NCBI RefSeq assembly: GCF_003725795.1
Contig: NZ_RBEE01000044.1
Coordinates: 186,001 to 250,000 of the forward strand
Length of the DNA stretch: 64,000 nucleotides
Reading direction: 5' to 3'
Origin: Pedobacter jejuensis
GTDB lineage: Bacteria > Bacteroidota > Bacteroidia > Sphingobacteriales > Sphingobacteriaceae
Made by a program: the position numbers and the translations under genes. Every line of letters starts with the position of its first letter. Positions within the stretch are counted from its first letter, which is position 1. This document shows, piece by piece, positions 35,366 to 44,755 of this stretch. The notes under the pieces are model-generated. The model saw nothing but the letters and a program-made list of their open reading frames with translations. It was not told the DNA's origin and searched no databases.

Positions 35366-36115
35366 ATGAATTTGAACTGTATTGTTGTTGATGATGAGCC
35401 TTTAGCGCTTGATATTTTGGAAGATTACATATCTAAAGTACCCTTTTTAACAATGGTTAAAAGATGCGAAAATCCGATAGAAGCTTTACAAATTGTTCAG
35501 GGTGGCGGTATCGATTTGGTGTTTTTAGATATACAGATGCCAGAATTAACCGGAATACAGTTTTTAAAAATTGCAGGGAACAAATGCAATTATATTTTAA
35601 CCACGGCTTATCCTCAATATGCCCTGGAAAGTTATGATTTAAATGTATCTGACTATTTGTTAAAACCCATTGCATTCGACCGTTTTTACAAAGCTGTGGA
35701 GAAAGTTCACAACCAAACTAAACCAGCCGATGCAGCTCCACCACAAATACAGCCTTTAGTTACCGCTGCCCCATTTTCTGGTTCTCCAAACCCCATTCAG
35801 GATTTTATTTTTGTTAAAACAGAGCATAAGATTCAAAAAATATACCTTCATGATGTTTTGTATATAGAAGGATTGAAAGATTACATTTCTATTTTTACTA
35901 AGGATGAGCGCATAATTACGCTTCAAAGTATGAAGAAAATGGAAGAAGCTTTACCTCAAAGTCAATTCATCAGAGTGCACAAATCTTACATTGTTGCGGT
36001 TGATAAAATTGAAAGCATAGAAAGAAGTCGAATCACAATAAACAAAAAAATTATACCAGTTGGTGATACCTATCGCGATGAATTTTTTAAAGTAATTGGC
36101 AATAAAAATATCTAG
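35366..36115 (+). CDS. LytTR-family response regulator
   Basis: This 249-residue regulator has a receiver domain (about 1-120; VDDEPLALDIL, phosphorylated Asp near 55 in LVFLDIQMPE, Lys near 101 in LLKPI). A Pro/Ala-rich linker (about 120-150) leads to a LytTR DNA-binding domain (about 150-245; FVKTEHKIQKIYLHDVLYIEG, FIRVHKSYIVAVDKIE). It partners the LytS-type kinase just upstream. Targets are not shown by sequence, but the divergent ABC operon is a good candidate. Confidence 0.94.
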   Translation: MNLNCIVVDDEPLALDILEDYISKVPFLTMVKRCENPIEALQIVQGGGIDLVFLDIQMPELTGIQFLKIAGNKCNYILTTAYPQYALESYDLNVSDYLLKPIAFDRFYKAVEKVHNQTKPADAAPPQIQPLVTAAPFSGSPNPIQDFIFVKTEHKIQKIYLHDVLYIEGLKDYISIFTKDERIITLQSMKKMEEALPQSQFIRVHKSYIVAVDKIESIERSRITINKKIIPVGDTYRDEFFKVIGNKNI

Positions 36116-37435
36116 GGATGGTGTTTCGCTGCGCTCCAGTCGAGATGGTGGAAAGTGCCCGAAAAGCAACTCACCTTTATTAAATAAACGTGATTGAAAT
36201 GGAAAGCCCCAATTTTTCATTGGGCTTGTAATGGAAAGCAGGACTGAAAAATCAAAAGGATTACTGAACCTACGTTTTCAGAGAAAAATAAAATTGCCAC
36301 AGAAACACGGAAATCACAGAAGAAATGTGATTGTAACTCCGAAAATGGCCGAGAAATCTTTGCAATAAAAAACTATTGGCCAAAGATCTCTCTATTCCGC
36401 TGCGCTCCAATCGAGATGACGGGAATATATAACGTCATTTCGAGCGTAGCCGAGAAATCTTTGTAATTAGCCGTAAGTAAAGATTTTTATTCCGCTACGT
36501 TCCAATAGAGATGGTGGGAAGCGCCCGAAAAGCAACTTACCTTTGTTAAATAAACGTGATTGAAATGGAAAGCCCCAATTTTTCATTGGGCTTGCAATGG
36601 AAAGCAGGACTGAAACATCAAAAGGATTACTGAACCAACGTTTTCAAGGAAAAATAAAATTGCCACAGAAACACAGAAATCACAGAAGAAGTGTGATTGT
36701 AGCTCCGAAAATCGCCGAGAAATCTTTGTAATAAAAAACTATTGGTCAAAGATCTCTCTATTCCGCTGCGCTCCAATCGAGATGACGGGAATATATGACG
36801 TCATTTCGAGCGTAGCCGAGAAATCATTGTAATTGGCCATATTGAAGATTGTTGTACCGCTGCGCTCCAATCGATATGTTGGGAAGCGCCCGAAAAGCAA
36901 CTTACCTTTGTTAAATAAACGTGATTGAAATGGAAAGCCCCAATTTTTCATTGGGCTTGTAATGGAAAGCAGGACTGAAAAATCAAAAGGATTACTGAAC
37001 CTACGTTTTCAGAGAAAAATAAAATTGCCACAGAAACACGGAAATCACAGAAGAAATGTGATTGTAACTCCGAAAATGGCCGAGAAATCTTTGCAATAAA
37101 AAACTATTGGTCAAAGATCTCTCTATTCCGCTGCGCTCCAATCGAGATGACGGGAGTATATGACGTCATTTCGAGCGTAGCCGAGAAATCTTTGTAATTA
37201 GGCGTAAGTAAAGATTGTAGTATCGCTGCGCTCCAGTCGAGATGGTGGAAAGTGCCCGAAAAGCAACTTACCTTTGTTAAATAAACGTGATTGAAATGGA
37301 AAGCCCCAATTTTTCATTGGGCTTGCAATGGAAAGCAGGACTGAAACATCAAAAGGATTACTGAACCTACGTTTTCAGAGAAAAATAAAATTGCCATAGA
37401 AACACAGAAATCACAGAAGAAATTTATTAAAACAG
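36116..37435. repeat. Array of about 365-bp tandem repeats (3.6 copies)
   Basis: Reference motif CCCGAAAAGCAAC occurs at 36158, 36524, 36889 and 37254, giving periods of 366, 365 and 365 bp. The last copy is cut after GAAATCACAGAAG. Each unit contains a hairpin AAAGCCCCAATTTTTCATTGGGCTT and an inverted pair GAGATGACGGGA / GTCATTTCGAGCGTAGC. Copies 1 and 3 share GGACTGAAAAATC and copies 2 and 4 share GGACTGAAACATC, so the array grew by doubling a two-unit block of about 731 bp. No protein-coding potential is credible. Confidence 0.93.
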
Positions 37436-37458
37436 GCTAAACTAATATGATAAAAAAA

Positions 37459-37482
37459 ATGGTCTGTGGAGACACAGACCAT
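37459..37482 (-). terminator. Terminator after Dabb protein gene
   Basis: ATGGTCTGTG and CACAGACCAT form a perfect 10-bp stem with a four-base loop, followed on the minus strand by eight T. The same GGTCTGTG hairpin occurs at 720-741 and 882-901. Confidence 0.88.
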
Positions 37483-37492
37483 GGCTTACCGA

Positions 37493-37789
37493 CTATTCTG
37501 CGTCGTAAATAATTACTTTCTCAAATAATTCTCTAAATTCATCAAGAAATGCTTTATGTAAATCATGAACCTGATATAGATCATGTGCGGCTAAATCCTC
37601 AAAAAAGATAATTAAACTGAAAGTATAAGTAACATCAACAACAGCACGCTCAATTGGTGCAGGTTTACCAATGTGAAAAGTTTTAACAACTTCTATGTTT
37701 TCAAGGCTTTGTAAACCTTTATGAAATGCGCTTTTTTGTTCTTCGGTGGTATCAGCTTTTAGCCAAAATAAAACGTGGTGTGCTATCAT
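37493..37789 (-). CDS. Dabb (stress-responsive alpha-beta barrel) family protein
   Basis: This 98-residue small ferredoxin-like dimeric barrel protein starts MIAHHVLFWLKADTTEEQKSAF, the family opening where H-VLFWLK is conserved. It continues with GKPAPIERAVVDVTYTFSLIIFF and a C-terminal DLYQVHDLHKAFLDEFRELF. Dabb proteins have varied, mostly unknown roles. It is transcribed alone toward a strong terminator. Confidence 0.9.
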   Translation of the reverse strand: MIAHHVLFWLKADTTEEQKSAFHKGLQSLENIEVVKTFHIGKPAPIERAVVDVTYTFSLIIFFEDLAAHDLYQVHDLHKAFLDEFRELFEKVIIYDAE

Positions 37790-37858
37790 TAATTTAATTT
37801 TTTTCCAAATATACTAAATGCAACGATCCACCTGTTTCTAATTGTAAAACTTAATGAA

Positions 37859-38650
37859 TTAAAGTTTAGAAGGAGTGATGCCATAAGCTTTTTTAAAAGC
37901 GAAAGAAAAGTGCGAAAAATCTTTAAAACCAACTTCCATATATACGTCTGATGATTTCCATCCTTTCTCCTTTAAAAGGTAATGTGCATCTTCCAATCTT
38001 TTTTGCTGTATCCACCGATTGGGTGAAGTTCCATAAATCTTTTCGAAATCTCTTTTAAAGGTTGCCAAGCTCCTTCCTGTGAGGTATGCAAAACGATTTA
38101 TATCTACATTAAATTTGTAATGCTCATTCATGTAAGCTTCCAAATCAATTTTCCCTGGCTCCGTAAAATCGAATAAAATATTTTTTAGCTCAGGGTTGGT
38201 TTGCAACAAAATCAAAATTGCCTCTTTAACTTTTAAATTGGTAAGAGATTTATCGTTTGCATTATCTAAGTAAGGTTTAAGCGATTCAATATAATTAAGC
38301 AACAACCTTTTAGGTTCTAACTTTAAACCTAAAATGTTACCATCAGGTTTTAGTGAATGTAAATCGTATTCCGCACTTACCGACTTCAAAGTATCTTGAT
38401 CAAAAATTATTGAAATGGATTTGTATTCACCACCTTGCGGAGGATATTTTGTGTACTTCGCCAATTGATTTCTCCTAAAAAACCGGAACTCACCATCACC
38501 AAAAATAAATTTTTGCCCACCGATAAATGTTTCTGATGAACCAGAAATAACGTAGCCAAAAGTATGGTTAGGAATAAAATGTTCGCCCTCACTACTTTTT
38601 TTATGATAACATGAATACAGTATTCCGGTTTTATTTTTAAGGCTTGCCAT
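37859..38650 (-). CDS. AraC-family transcriptional regulator
   Basis: This 263-residue regulator has an N-terminal cupin-like sensing region (about 10-140, with GEHFIPNHTFGYVISGSSET). Its C-terminal AraC double helix-turn-helix lies at about 165-263 (RFAYLTGRSLATFKRDFEKIYG, DVYMEVGFKDFSHFSFAFKKAYG). The frame starts MASLKNKTGILYSCYHKKSS at 38650. It lies downstream of the broken SDR gene on the same strand. AraC regulators next to SDR oxidoreductases are common in Bacteroidota, and the SDR is a likely target. The effector is unknown. Confidence 0.92.
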   Translation of the reverse strand: MASLKNKTGILYSCYHKKSSEGEHFIPNHTFGYVISGSSETFIGGQKFIFGDGEFRFFRRNQLAKYTKYPPQGGEYKSISIIFDQDTLKSVSAEYDLHSLKPDGNILGLKLEPKRLLLNYIESLKPYLDNANDKSLTNLKVKEAILILLQTNPELKNILFDFTEPGKIDLEAYMNEHYKFNVDINRFAYLTGRSLATFKRDFEKIYGTSPNRWIQQKRLEDAHYLLKEKGWKSSDVYMEVGFKDFSHFSFAFKKAYGITPSKL

Positions 38651-38738
38651 AGTATAAATTTAGCGTAAAGATTTTAGTGATTGAAAAATAAAATGAATTA
38701 GAGGCGAATGTTTATCAACCTCTAATTCAAAATAATAT

Positions 38739-39614
38739 CTATTTTTTAGTGAAGCTTTTTCCTAATTCTGTATCCAGGAAATTAGTAGATTCATCATGAT
38801 CGGTAGATAAGCTTACCTCCATCCATTTTTCCATTTCAGTGGCTCTTGCCTCATCTGCAAATTTTAACATACCAATTGCTTCGCTACCTAAAACCAAATG
38901 CATTGGCGGCTGTGGATGTTTGGCTAAATCCACAATAACTTTTGCAGCCTTTTCAGGATCGCCGGTTGGAACAAAATTTCCATTCTGAAAGAAGTCGCTT
39001 CGAAGATCTACCAATTTATAACCTTCAACTTTTGGCGCATAGGTCATAGATTCTCCTGCCCAATCGGTACGAAAACCACCTGGTTCTACGCTGGTTACTA
39101 AAATACCTAAGTCGGCTACTTCTTTTGCTTAAGATTCGGTGAAGCCGCTTAAGCCGAATTTTGCTGCCTGATAAATACTTACCGCAGCATTACCAACGCG
39201 ACCACCGACTGATGAAATTTGTAAAATACGACCAGAGCGTTGTTTGCGCATGTAAGGTAACACGGCACGAGTAATTTCTATTGGCGCATACAAATTTGTT
39301 TCTAGTTGACTGCGAACTTGCTCATCTGTAAATGCTTCTGCAGCGCCAACAATCCCGAAGCCGGCGTTATTTACTAAAACATCAATTTTGCCGAAATGGG
39401 CTACCGCAGTTTTAACGGCTGAATGAACCTGTGGGTAGTCTGTAACATCAAGCTGAATTGGCAAAACCTGATTTGGATATTTTTCTTCCAAATCTTTTAG
39501 TGCATTAATATTTCTTGCTGTAGCGGCAACTTTGTCTCCTTTTGCTAAAACCGCCTCTGTAATGTTTCTTCCCAAACCGCGGGAACTTCCTGTAATAAAC
39601 CAAACTTTTTCCAT
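38739..39614 (-). pseudogene. Short-chain dehydrogenase gene with in-frame stop
   Basis: The first part (39614 to 39129) has the SDR cofactor motif TGSSRGLGR near residues 8-16, NNAGFG, and the active site SSVGGR...YQAAKFG. It ends at a TAA at 39129-39131. The same frame then continues AKEVADLGILVTSVEPGGFRTDW and runs to 38739. The family usually reads GFTESLAKEVA here, so TTA (Leu) to TAA is a simple explanation. Without the stop the protein would be 291 residues, the normal size of this group. Either a recent nonsense mutation or a sequence error. The product should reduce or oxidise a small carbonyl or alcohol substrate, not identifiable. Confidence 0.88.
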
Positions 39615-39760
39615 TTTCTTTATTTTTTTGTTAGGTCAAAGTTATGGTGAAGATGAAGCAGCAGTTTTGTTATAAAGCTCAATTTAATGTGTTAAAAAGC
39701 TCATGCATCCAGCCGAACTATTTCCTTATTTAAATGTTAATTACATATAAAATTAATGTT

Positions 39761-39955
39761 ATGGCTAAGGAAAAGAAAAAAGATAAGAAGAAAAAAGGTA
39801 AAAAAAAGGGCGGCAAAAAAAATAAACTAGGTGTAAAAAACTCGCTTGTAAATAATATTAATGCCAGAAAGAAGAAGGGAAAATCGAGATCGAAAAAGAA
39901 ATCGAAAATTAGCAAAAAGGCTTATAAGAAAATGAAAGAAGGTTGGAAAAAGTAG
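39761..39955 (+). CDS. Very basic 64-residue protein
   Basis: This protein starts MAKEKKKDKKKKGKKKGG at 39761, and about half of its residues are Lys or Arg. The C-terminal part, NSLVNNINARKKKGKSRSKK followed by AYKKMKEGWKK, resembles the small conserved tail found in many Sphingobacteriaceae small proteins (RKKxGxSRxKKxS...YxxMxxGW), so it is probably real. An upstream Met at 39734 is possible. Nucleic-acid binding is plausible from charge alone. It stands between two broken genes and is transcribed opposite to both. Confidence 0.62.
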   Translation: MAKEKKKDKKKKGKKKGGKKNKLGVKNSLVNNINARKKKGKSRSKKKSKISKKAYKKMKEGWKK

Positions 39956-39965
39956 GCGATTTAGT

Positions 39966-40520
39966 CTAAATCAAACCATCTAAAATCATAAGCTTGGTTT
40001 TTAAGATGGCAGCTACACTCATTGAATCGGTAATTTCACCTTTTAAAACCATTTGATAGGCTTCTTCAAACGGTAATTTTTTTACAACAAGTTGTTCTGT
40101 TTCTTCGGGCATTGCAATACCCTGAATTAAGTTTGTTGCAATGTAAATGATGCTCAGTTCATCGCTAACAGAATTTGATAAATGCATGCGCTGAATCTCT
40201 AATCAATTTTCAGCGCTCAAACCGGTTTCTTCCAGAAGTTCTCGTCTTGCACTATCTAATGGATCGGAACCTAAAGGACCTCCACCCTCAGGAATTTCCC
40301 AGCTATAAGCTTTTAGTGGGTAACGATATTGCCCAACCAACCAGGTGTTGTAATTTTCATCCAGAGGCAAAATCCCAATCGCTAAATTTTTAAAATGAAC
40401 TTCACCATATATCCCATCTCCCCCAGATGGATTTATAACCTGATGCTCAGTTAATTGAATCCAATTGTTATCGTATTTAATTTCGCTATGAAGCGTTTGC
40501 CAGGGATTGGTTTCTTCCAT
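39966..40520 (-). pseudogene. Nudix hydrolase (ADP-ribose pyrophosphatase-like) with in-frame stop
   Basis: The gene starts MEETNPWQTLHSEIKYDNNW at 40520. The Nudix box is intact: a GG-initiated segment from about residue 78 to RRELLEETGL at about 92-101. A TGA follows at 40203-40205 after GLSAEN. The frame then continues LEIQRMHLSNSVSDELSIIY and on to 39966. Replacing TGA by TGG (Trp) gives one protein of 184 residues, the usual length for ADP-ribose diphosphatases of this type. The lesion therefore removes the C-terminal 40 percent, including the substrate-binding helix. Real mutation or sequence error cannot be told apart. Confidence 0.87.
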
Positions 40521-40637
40521 AACGCAAGTTAGAAAATTAGCTATTAGAATGAAGCATTTATCGATTACGAAAACGAAATGCCTTTTGTGATTTTAATTAC
40601 CACAAAAGACATAAAGTTGTTAGATTATATGGATAAT

Positions 40638-43133
40638 TTAGAAAGAACCTTCATCTGGTCTGTTTTCCTGTTGTTGATCTTCTTTCTTCGCTTTCTTAAC
40701 GTTATTGAATAATGTTTTACCAAAACGATAAGAAAAGGTTAGGTTACCCATTGTGCCTTGCATACGGCGTTGAAAATCAATATAAGTATTCGAACCTTCG
40801 GTAGTCATGCTCCAGGCACGGGTGTTGAAAATATCTCTAATGTTTAAGCTTAATGAAGCCTTTTTATTCGGGAAATCATATTTTGCACCACCGTCAATAC
40901 CGTACATGGAGTTGCGTCTTCCTTGTGCCATAACTTCAGCAGCACGGTAATCGCCACGGAACTGGAATGATAAGTTTTTGATGGCAGAAATATTAGCCGT
41001 TAAATTTCCATTCCAACTGAAACCACTATTATCAACAATACCAAAAGCCGGTACACCATCAATTTTACTTTGATACAAGTTAACGTTTGTAGTAAAGTTT
41101 AAAGCCTTTATTAAATCGAAACGACCAATTAACTCTACACCACTATTTATGGATCTGGTTAAGTTTTGAGGCGTAGTTGTAATAATACCAGCTGCATCAG
41201 GTTCTGTTCTCACCCTTTGAATTACATCATTGGTTTGACGGAAATATATACTTGATGTTAAGGTTACCTTTTTGAAATATTTACTATAACCCAATTCGAA
41301 TGAATGTACATCTTCTGGCAATAAATTAGGATTACCAGCTCTATAATTTAGCGGATCTGATACATCTAAAAATGGATTGGTATCCCAAGGTCTTGGGCGG
41401 TTAACGCGACGAGTATAACTTAAATTTACCTGTTGTTCGCCTGATAATTTCTGCGTTAAAAATATACTTGGATATAATCTATTGTATTTAATTCTACCTA
41501 GTGTTGTATAAAGCACGTTTCCATTAAAACCCTGCAATTCTGTACTTAATTGTGCATTTTCTGCCCTTAAACCAATCTGATAACCAAAATCTTTAATTTG
41601 ATTTTGATAGTTAAGGTATAAAGCGTGAACCTGATCTTTACTTTCAAAGTTATTGTTTAAGCGATTGTTGCTAATGAAGATGTTAGAATTTCCAACCACC
41701 GAATCGGCCACCTGATTGTTATCACCTAAACGAATTTGGCTGCGGTAACCAGCCTCAATTTTACCCGCTTTACCAACTGGCAAGGCATAATCGGCCTGTA
41801 CATTATAATTTGTATTGTTACCTAAATTATTGGTGTGCTGAATCGAAGGACTGAGGTTAACCGCGTTTCCATTTTGGTTGTAAACCTGTGTATTGTAGGT
41901 TTGAAAGTTATTATTATCACCTTCAGAATAGCCAAAATTAAAAGTCAATTCTTCTTTTGGTTTTTTAAACTTTAAACTATAATCTAAATTCAAATCGAAA
42001 CTGCTTCCATCGCCATTGTTGGTGTTATTTCTATTGCTTAAAGAAACTGGGTTTAATGCACTGTTTAATTGGTTAATGTTAATAAACTCGTCTCTATCAT
42101 TTAAACGGCTATTAAAACCACCTGAAAGACTAATTACACTCCTATCAGATAAGTAATAATCTAATCCTGCTTTCACATTGTGTCCTTTATCTAAAGAAGT
42201 AGAATTTGTATTCTGATTTGCAAAAGCAATAGAACTTAAGCTATTTAAATAGGTAATATCCTGATAACCGCCACCTAAGCGATTGCCGTAACGATAGCTA
42301 TAATTTCCGTAAAGATTAATTTTACTATTCTGGAAACTTAAATTGGTGTTTCCATTATAATTATCTCTATTACCAGCAGTTAGAGCAACAGAGCCATTAA
42401 AACCTAACTTGGTATTTTTTTTAAGTACAATATTAATTATACCCGATTGGCCTTCAGCATCATATTTAGCCGATGGGTTGGTGATTAACTCAACGCTTTC
42501 TATCGAACTTGCAGGTATTGAAGCCAGAATTTGAGCAACATTACCACCAGCGATTAAAGAAGGTTTTCCATCGATTAAAACTCTAACACCAGATGAACCG
42601 CGTAAACTAACGTTTCCATCAATATCGGTTTGTACAGAAGGTACATTGGCCAATAAATCTGTAGCCGAGCCACCTTCACTTACCAAACTTTGGTCAACCG
42701 AGAAAACCTTTTTATCAATGCCCATTTGCATAGCTGCTTTTTGGGCCGTTACTGTAACATCTTTTAGTACGTTACCAGCTGCGGTGTTCATTTTAATTTC
42801 GCCAAAGGCTAAAGTTCCGGTAGTTGCAGTAATTACAACATTATCTCTCACCATGGTTTGATAGCCAACGAAACTAATTTTAAAAGTAAATGTTCCGGCA
42901 GGCAAATCGCTCATGGTAAAAGCGCCGTTCATATCCGTTTGAGCTATTTTTACATTGGCTTTGGTAGCCTTATCAAGTAAAACGGCTGTTGCGAAGGGAA
43001 TAGTTTCCTGGGTTTTGGCATCTTTTAATATACCAGTTATTTTGGCTTTACCGCCAGTTTGTGCAAATAAACCTAAAGAAAGAAAAAGTAAGAACGTAGT
43101 GATTTGTATTGTTTTTGATTGTAAAAGTCTCAT
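40638..43133 (-). CDS. TonB-dependent receptor-like outer-membrane beta-barrel protein
   Basis: This 831-residue protein has a signal peptide (MRLLQSKTIQITTFLLFLSLGLFAQ). A carboxypeptidase-like beta-sandwich follows at about 30-115 (ITGILKDAKTQETIPFATAVLLD). A plug lies at about 130-235 (LLANVPSVQTDIDGNVSLRG, VRVLIDGKPSLIAGG). A beta-barrel of the OMP_b-brl_3 type fills the rest, with many alternating strands and ending in Phe. It looks like the Bacteroidota group of plug-containing outer-membrane proteins with unknown cargo. There is no SusD partner nearby, so a SusCD glycan uptake role is unlikely. It is transcribed alone. Confidence 0.92.
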   Translation of the reverse strand: MRLLQSKTIQITTFLLFLSLGLFAQTGGKAKITGILKDAKTQETIPFATAVLLDKATKANVKIAQTDMNGAFTMSDLPAGTFTFKISFVGYQTMVRDNVVITATTGTLAFGEIKMNTAAGNVLKDVTVTAQKAAMQMGIDKKVFSVDQSLVSEGGSATDLLANVPSVQTDIDGNVSLRGSSGVRVLIDGKPSLIAGGNVAQILASIPASSIESVELITNPSAKYDAEGQSGIINIVLKKNTKLGFNGSVALTAGNRDNYNGNTNLSFQNSKINLYGNYSYRYGNRLGGGYQDITYLNSLSSIAFANQNTNSTSLDKGHNVKAGLDYYLSDRSVISLSGGFNSRLNDRDEFININQLNSALNPVSLSNRNNTNNGDGSSFDLNLDYSLKFKKPKEELTFNFGYSEGDNNNFQTYNTQVYNQNGNAVNLSPSIQHTNNLGNNTNYNVQADYALPVGKAGKIEAGYRSQIRLGDNNQVADSVVGNSNIFISNNRLNNNFESKDQVHALYLNYQNQIKDFGYQIGLRAENAQLSTELQGFNGNVLYTTLGRIKYNRLYPSIFLTQKLSGEQQVNLSYTRRVNRPRPWDTNPFLDVSDPLNYRAGNPNLLPEDVHSFELGYSKYFKKVTLTSSIYFRQTNDVIQRVRTEPDAAGIITTTPQNLTRSINSGVELIGRFDLIKALNFTTNVNLYQSKIDGVPAFGIVDNSGFSWNGNLTANISAIKNLSFQFRGDYRAAEVMAQGRRNSMYGIDGGAKYDFPNKKASLSLNIRDIFNTRAWSMTTEGSNTYIDFQRRMQGTMGNLTFSYRFGKTLFNNVKKAKKEDQQQENRPDEGSF

Positions 43134-43334
43134 TAAATTTAAAAAGTTTTATAGTTTTCGTAAAGAGTGACAAAGAAACGGCAACTAAGTTTAATGTAAG
43201 TGCCGTAACTATTTTATTACAGCGGTTTAACAGTAATATTTTTGTGGTTTTTCTAGCTCAATTTTGCCTGTTTTAGGTGGAAGGTTTTTTAATAAGAATC
43301 AAACAATATTACAATTGAACAATTATGAAAATGC

Positions 43335-43342
43335 TACTTTTG
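43335..43342 (+). promoter_or_regulatory. Candidate -7 promoter element of 2-hydroxyacid dehydrogenase
   Basis: TACTTTTG fits TAnnTTTG and a TTG lies 17 bases upstream (43315-43317). The element ends seven bases before the ATG, so the transcript would be nearly leaderless. Confidence 0.45.
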
Positions 43343-43349
43343 CCTTACC

Positions 43350-44273
43350 ATGATTAAGAAAATATTAATTGTTGATGATTTGCATCCTGCTTTTAAAGAA
43401 GAAGCAATAAAATTGGGCTACCATGTAGATGATGAACCAAGAATTACACGCGAAGAAACTTTAAACCGAATTGCAGATTATGAAGGAATTGCGGTTAGAA
43501 CAAAGTTTAAAATTGACGCTGAAATTTTCGCCGCAGCAAGTAATTTGAAATTTGTTGCTCGTGCAGGTGCAGGCTTAGATAACATTGATGAGAAAATTGC
43601 CTTAGAGCGAAACATTAAACTCCTTAATGCACCAGAAGGGAATTGCGATGCCGTTGGCGAACATGCAACTGGCTTACTTTTATCTTTGATGAATAATTTC
43701 CGCAGGGCGGATATAGAAATTAGAAACGGTATTTGGGATAGGGAAGGCAGCCGTGGTTACGAGCTAAAAGGTAAAAAAGTTGGTATAATCGGCTATGGTT
43801 TCATGGGACAAAGTTTCGCCAGAAAGCTTGCAGGTTTTGAGGTTGATGTGATGGCTTACGATAAATATAAAACTGGTTTTAGTGATGCCTTTGCCCGGGA
43901 AGTAAGCATGGAAGAAATTGTGAAGCACAGCGATGTGTTGAGTTTACACATTCCCTTAACTACAGAAACTAAACAGATGGTTGATGATGAATATTTCTTT
44001 CATTTTAAAAAACCATTATTCTTTGTCAATACAGCGAGAGGTGAAATTGTGAATACGAGAGCGGTGCTGAACAATTTAAAATCAGGTAAAATTTTGGGTG
44101 CAGGTTTAGATGTTCTGGAAACTGAAAAATTCCCTGCCTTAAGCGAACAAAGCTGGTATGAGGAATTAAAGGCAAACGATAAAGTTATATTAACCCCACA
44201 TGTTGGCGGCTGGACATTGGATTCTTACCGAAAAATTTCGGAAGTGTTGGCTGAAAAACTGAAGGCTTTGTAA
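43350..44273 (+). CDS. D-2-hydroxyacid dehydrogenase (phosphoglycerate dehydrogenase-like)
   Basis: This 307-residue NAD-dependent dehydrogenase contains the substrate-binding RAGAGLDNID near 71-80. The dinucleotide-binding motif GYGFMGQSFARKL at about 148-160 is followed by Asp in MAYDKYK. The catalytic Arg lies in NTARGEIVNT, a Glu in LETEKFPAL and the His in LTPHVGGWT near 287. It resembles 3-phosphoglycerate dehydrogenase without the ACT domain, so serine synthesis or reduction of another 2-keto acid are both possible. No serine genes are next to it. The 3' end is three bases from the convergent acetyltransferase gene. Confidence 0.9.
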   Translation: MIKKILIVDDLHPAFKEEAIKLGYHVDDEPRITREETLNRIADYEGIAVRTKFKIDAEIFAAASNLKFVARAGAGLDNIDEKIALERNIKLLNAPEGNCDAVGEHATGLLLSLMNNFRRADIEIRNGIWDREGSRGYELKGKKVGIIGYGFMGQSFARKLAGFEVDVMAYDKYKTGFSDAFAREVSMEEIVKHSDVLSLHIPLTTETKQMVDDEYFFHFKKPLFFVNTARGEIVNTRAVLNNLKSGKILGAGLDVLETEKFPALSEQSWYEELKANDKVILTPHVGGWTLDSYRKISEVLAEKLKAL

Positions 44274-44276
44274 GCG

Positions 44277-44738
44277 TTATTTCTTCCAGATAATTTTCAC
44301 GGCCGACATTTTTTCGTTTTTCAACCTAATTTCAGGGTAAACCAGGAAACCATTTTTCAAATAAAACTTTAAGGGAGATTTATAGATTTCACCGTTTTGC
44401 TTTATAGCATCTTCTTTATCGATAACCCAGGCATTTAAAACGGTTTCACTTTCTTTTAGTGCATTTAATAGCGCTGTTCCTTTACCTTGCTCATGGATTT
44501 TTTCATCCAGAATTATGGCAAACCATTTTTCGTTATCTCTAATAAATTTGCAAGCCCAAGCTAATATTTCGCCATTTTCATTTTCTAGTAGATAATGAAT
44601 TGGTTGTGATAAAGTTGCCAAATAATCGTCAAAACCTTGTGCATCAGAAAAGTTTAATGGTTTTGGATATTCATTATTCCAAATCGTGGAGATTTGGGTT
44701 TTTTGGGTTGGGGTTAGCGAGGTTATGTGAAGGAGCAT
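44277..44738 (-). CDS. GNAT-family N-acetyltransferase
   Basis: This 153-residue protein starts MLLHITSLTPTQKTQISTIW. It has the GNAT fold order: strand and helix in the first 60 residues, HYLLENENGEILAWACKFI (about 48-66), FAIILDEKIHEQGKGTALLNAL (about 74-95, with the acetyl-CoA loop QGKGT), and FYLKNGFLVYPEIRL (about 128-142). The GKG loop is consistent with an active enzyme. Substrate unknown. It is downstream of the HigA-type antitoxin gene on the same strand, separated by 17 bp. Confidence 0.85.
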   Translation of the reverse strand: MLLHITSLTPTQKTQISTIWNNEYPKPLNFSDAQGFDDYLATLSQPIHYLLENENGEILAWACKFIRDNEKWFAIILDEKIHEQGKGTALLNALKESETVLNAWVIDKEDAIKQNGEIYKSPLKFYLKNGFLVYPEIRLKNEKMSAVKIIWKK

Positions 44739-44755
44739 AGGGCTTTCCTTGACTT

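Noticed and set aside
36739..36951. Frames inside the 365-bp array, also at 35951-36220
   Set aside because: The same peptide text recurs with each repeat unit, so it reflects the repeat and not a gene.
36116..37435. CRISPR array
   Set aside because: Unit length of 365 bp, no short constant repeat with variable spacers, and no cas genes nearby.
40638..43133. SusC of a polysaccharide utilisation locus
   Set aside because: No SusD gene, no sigma/anti-sigma pair and no glycan enzymes next to it; the barrel type is the OMP_b-brl_3 group.
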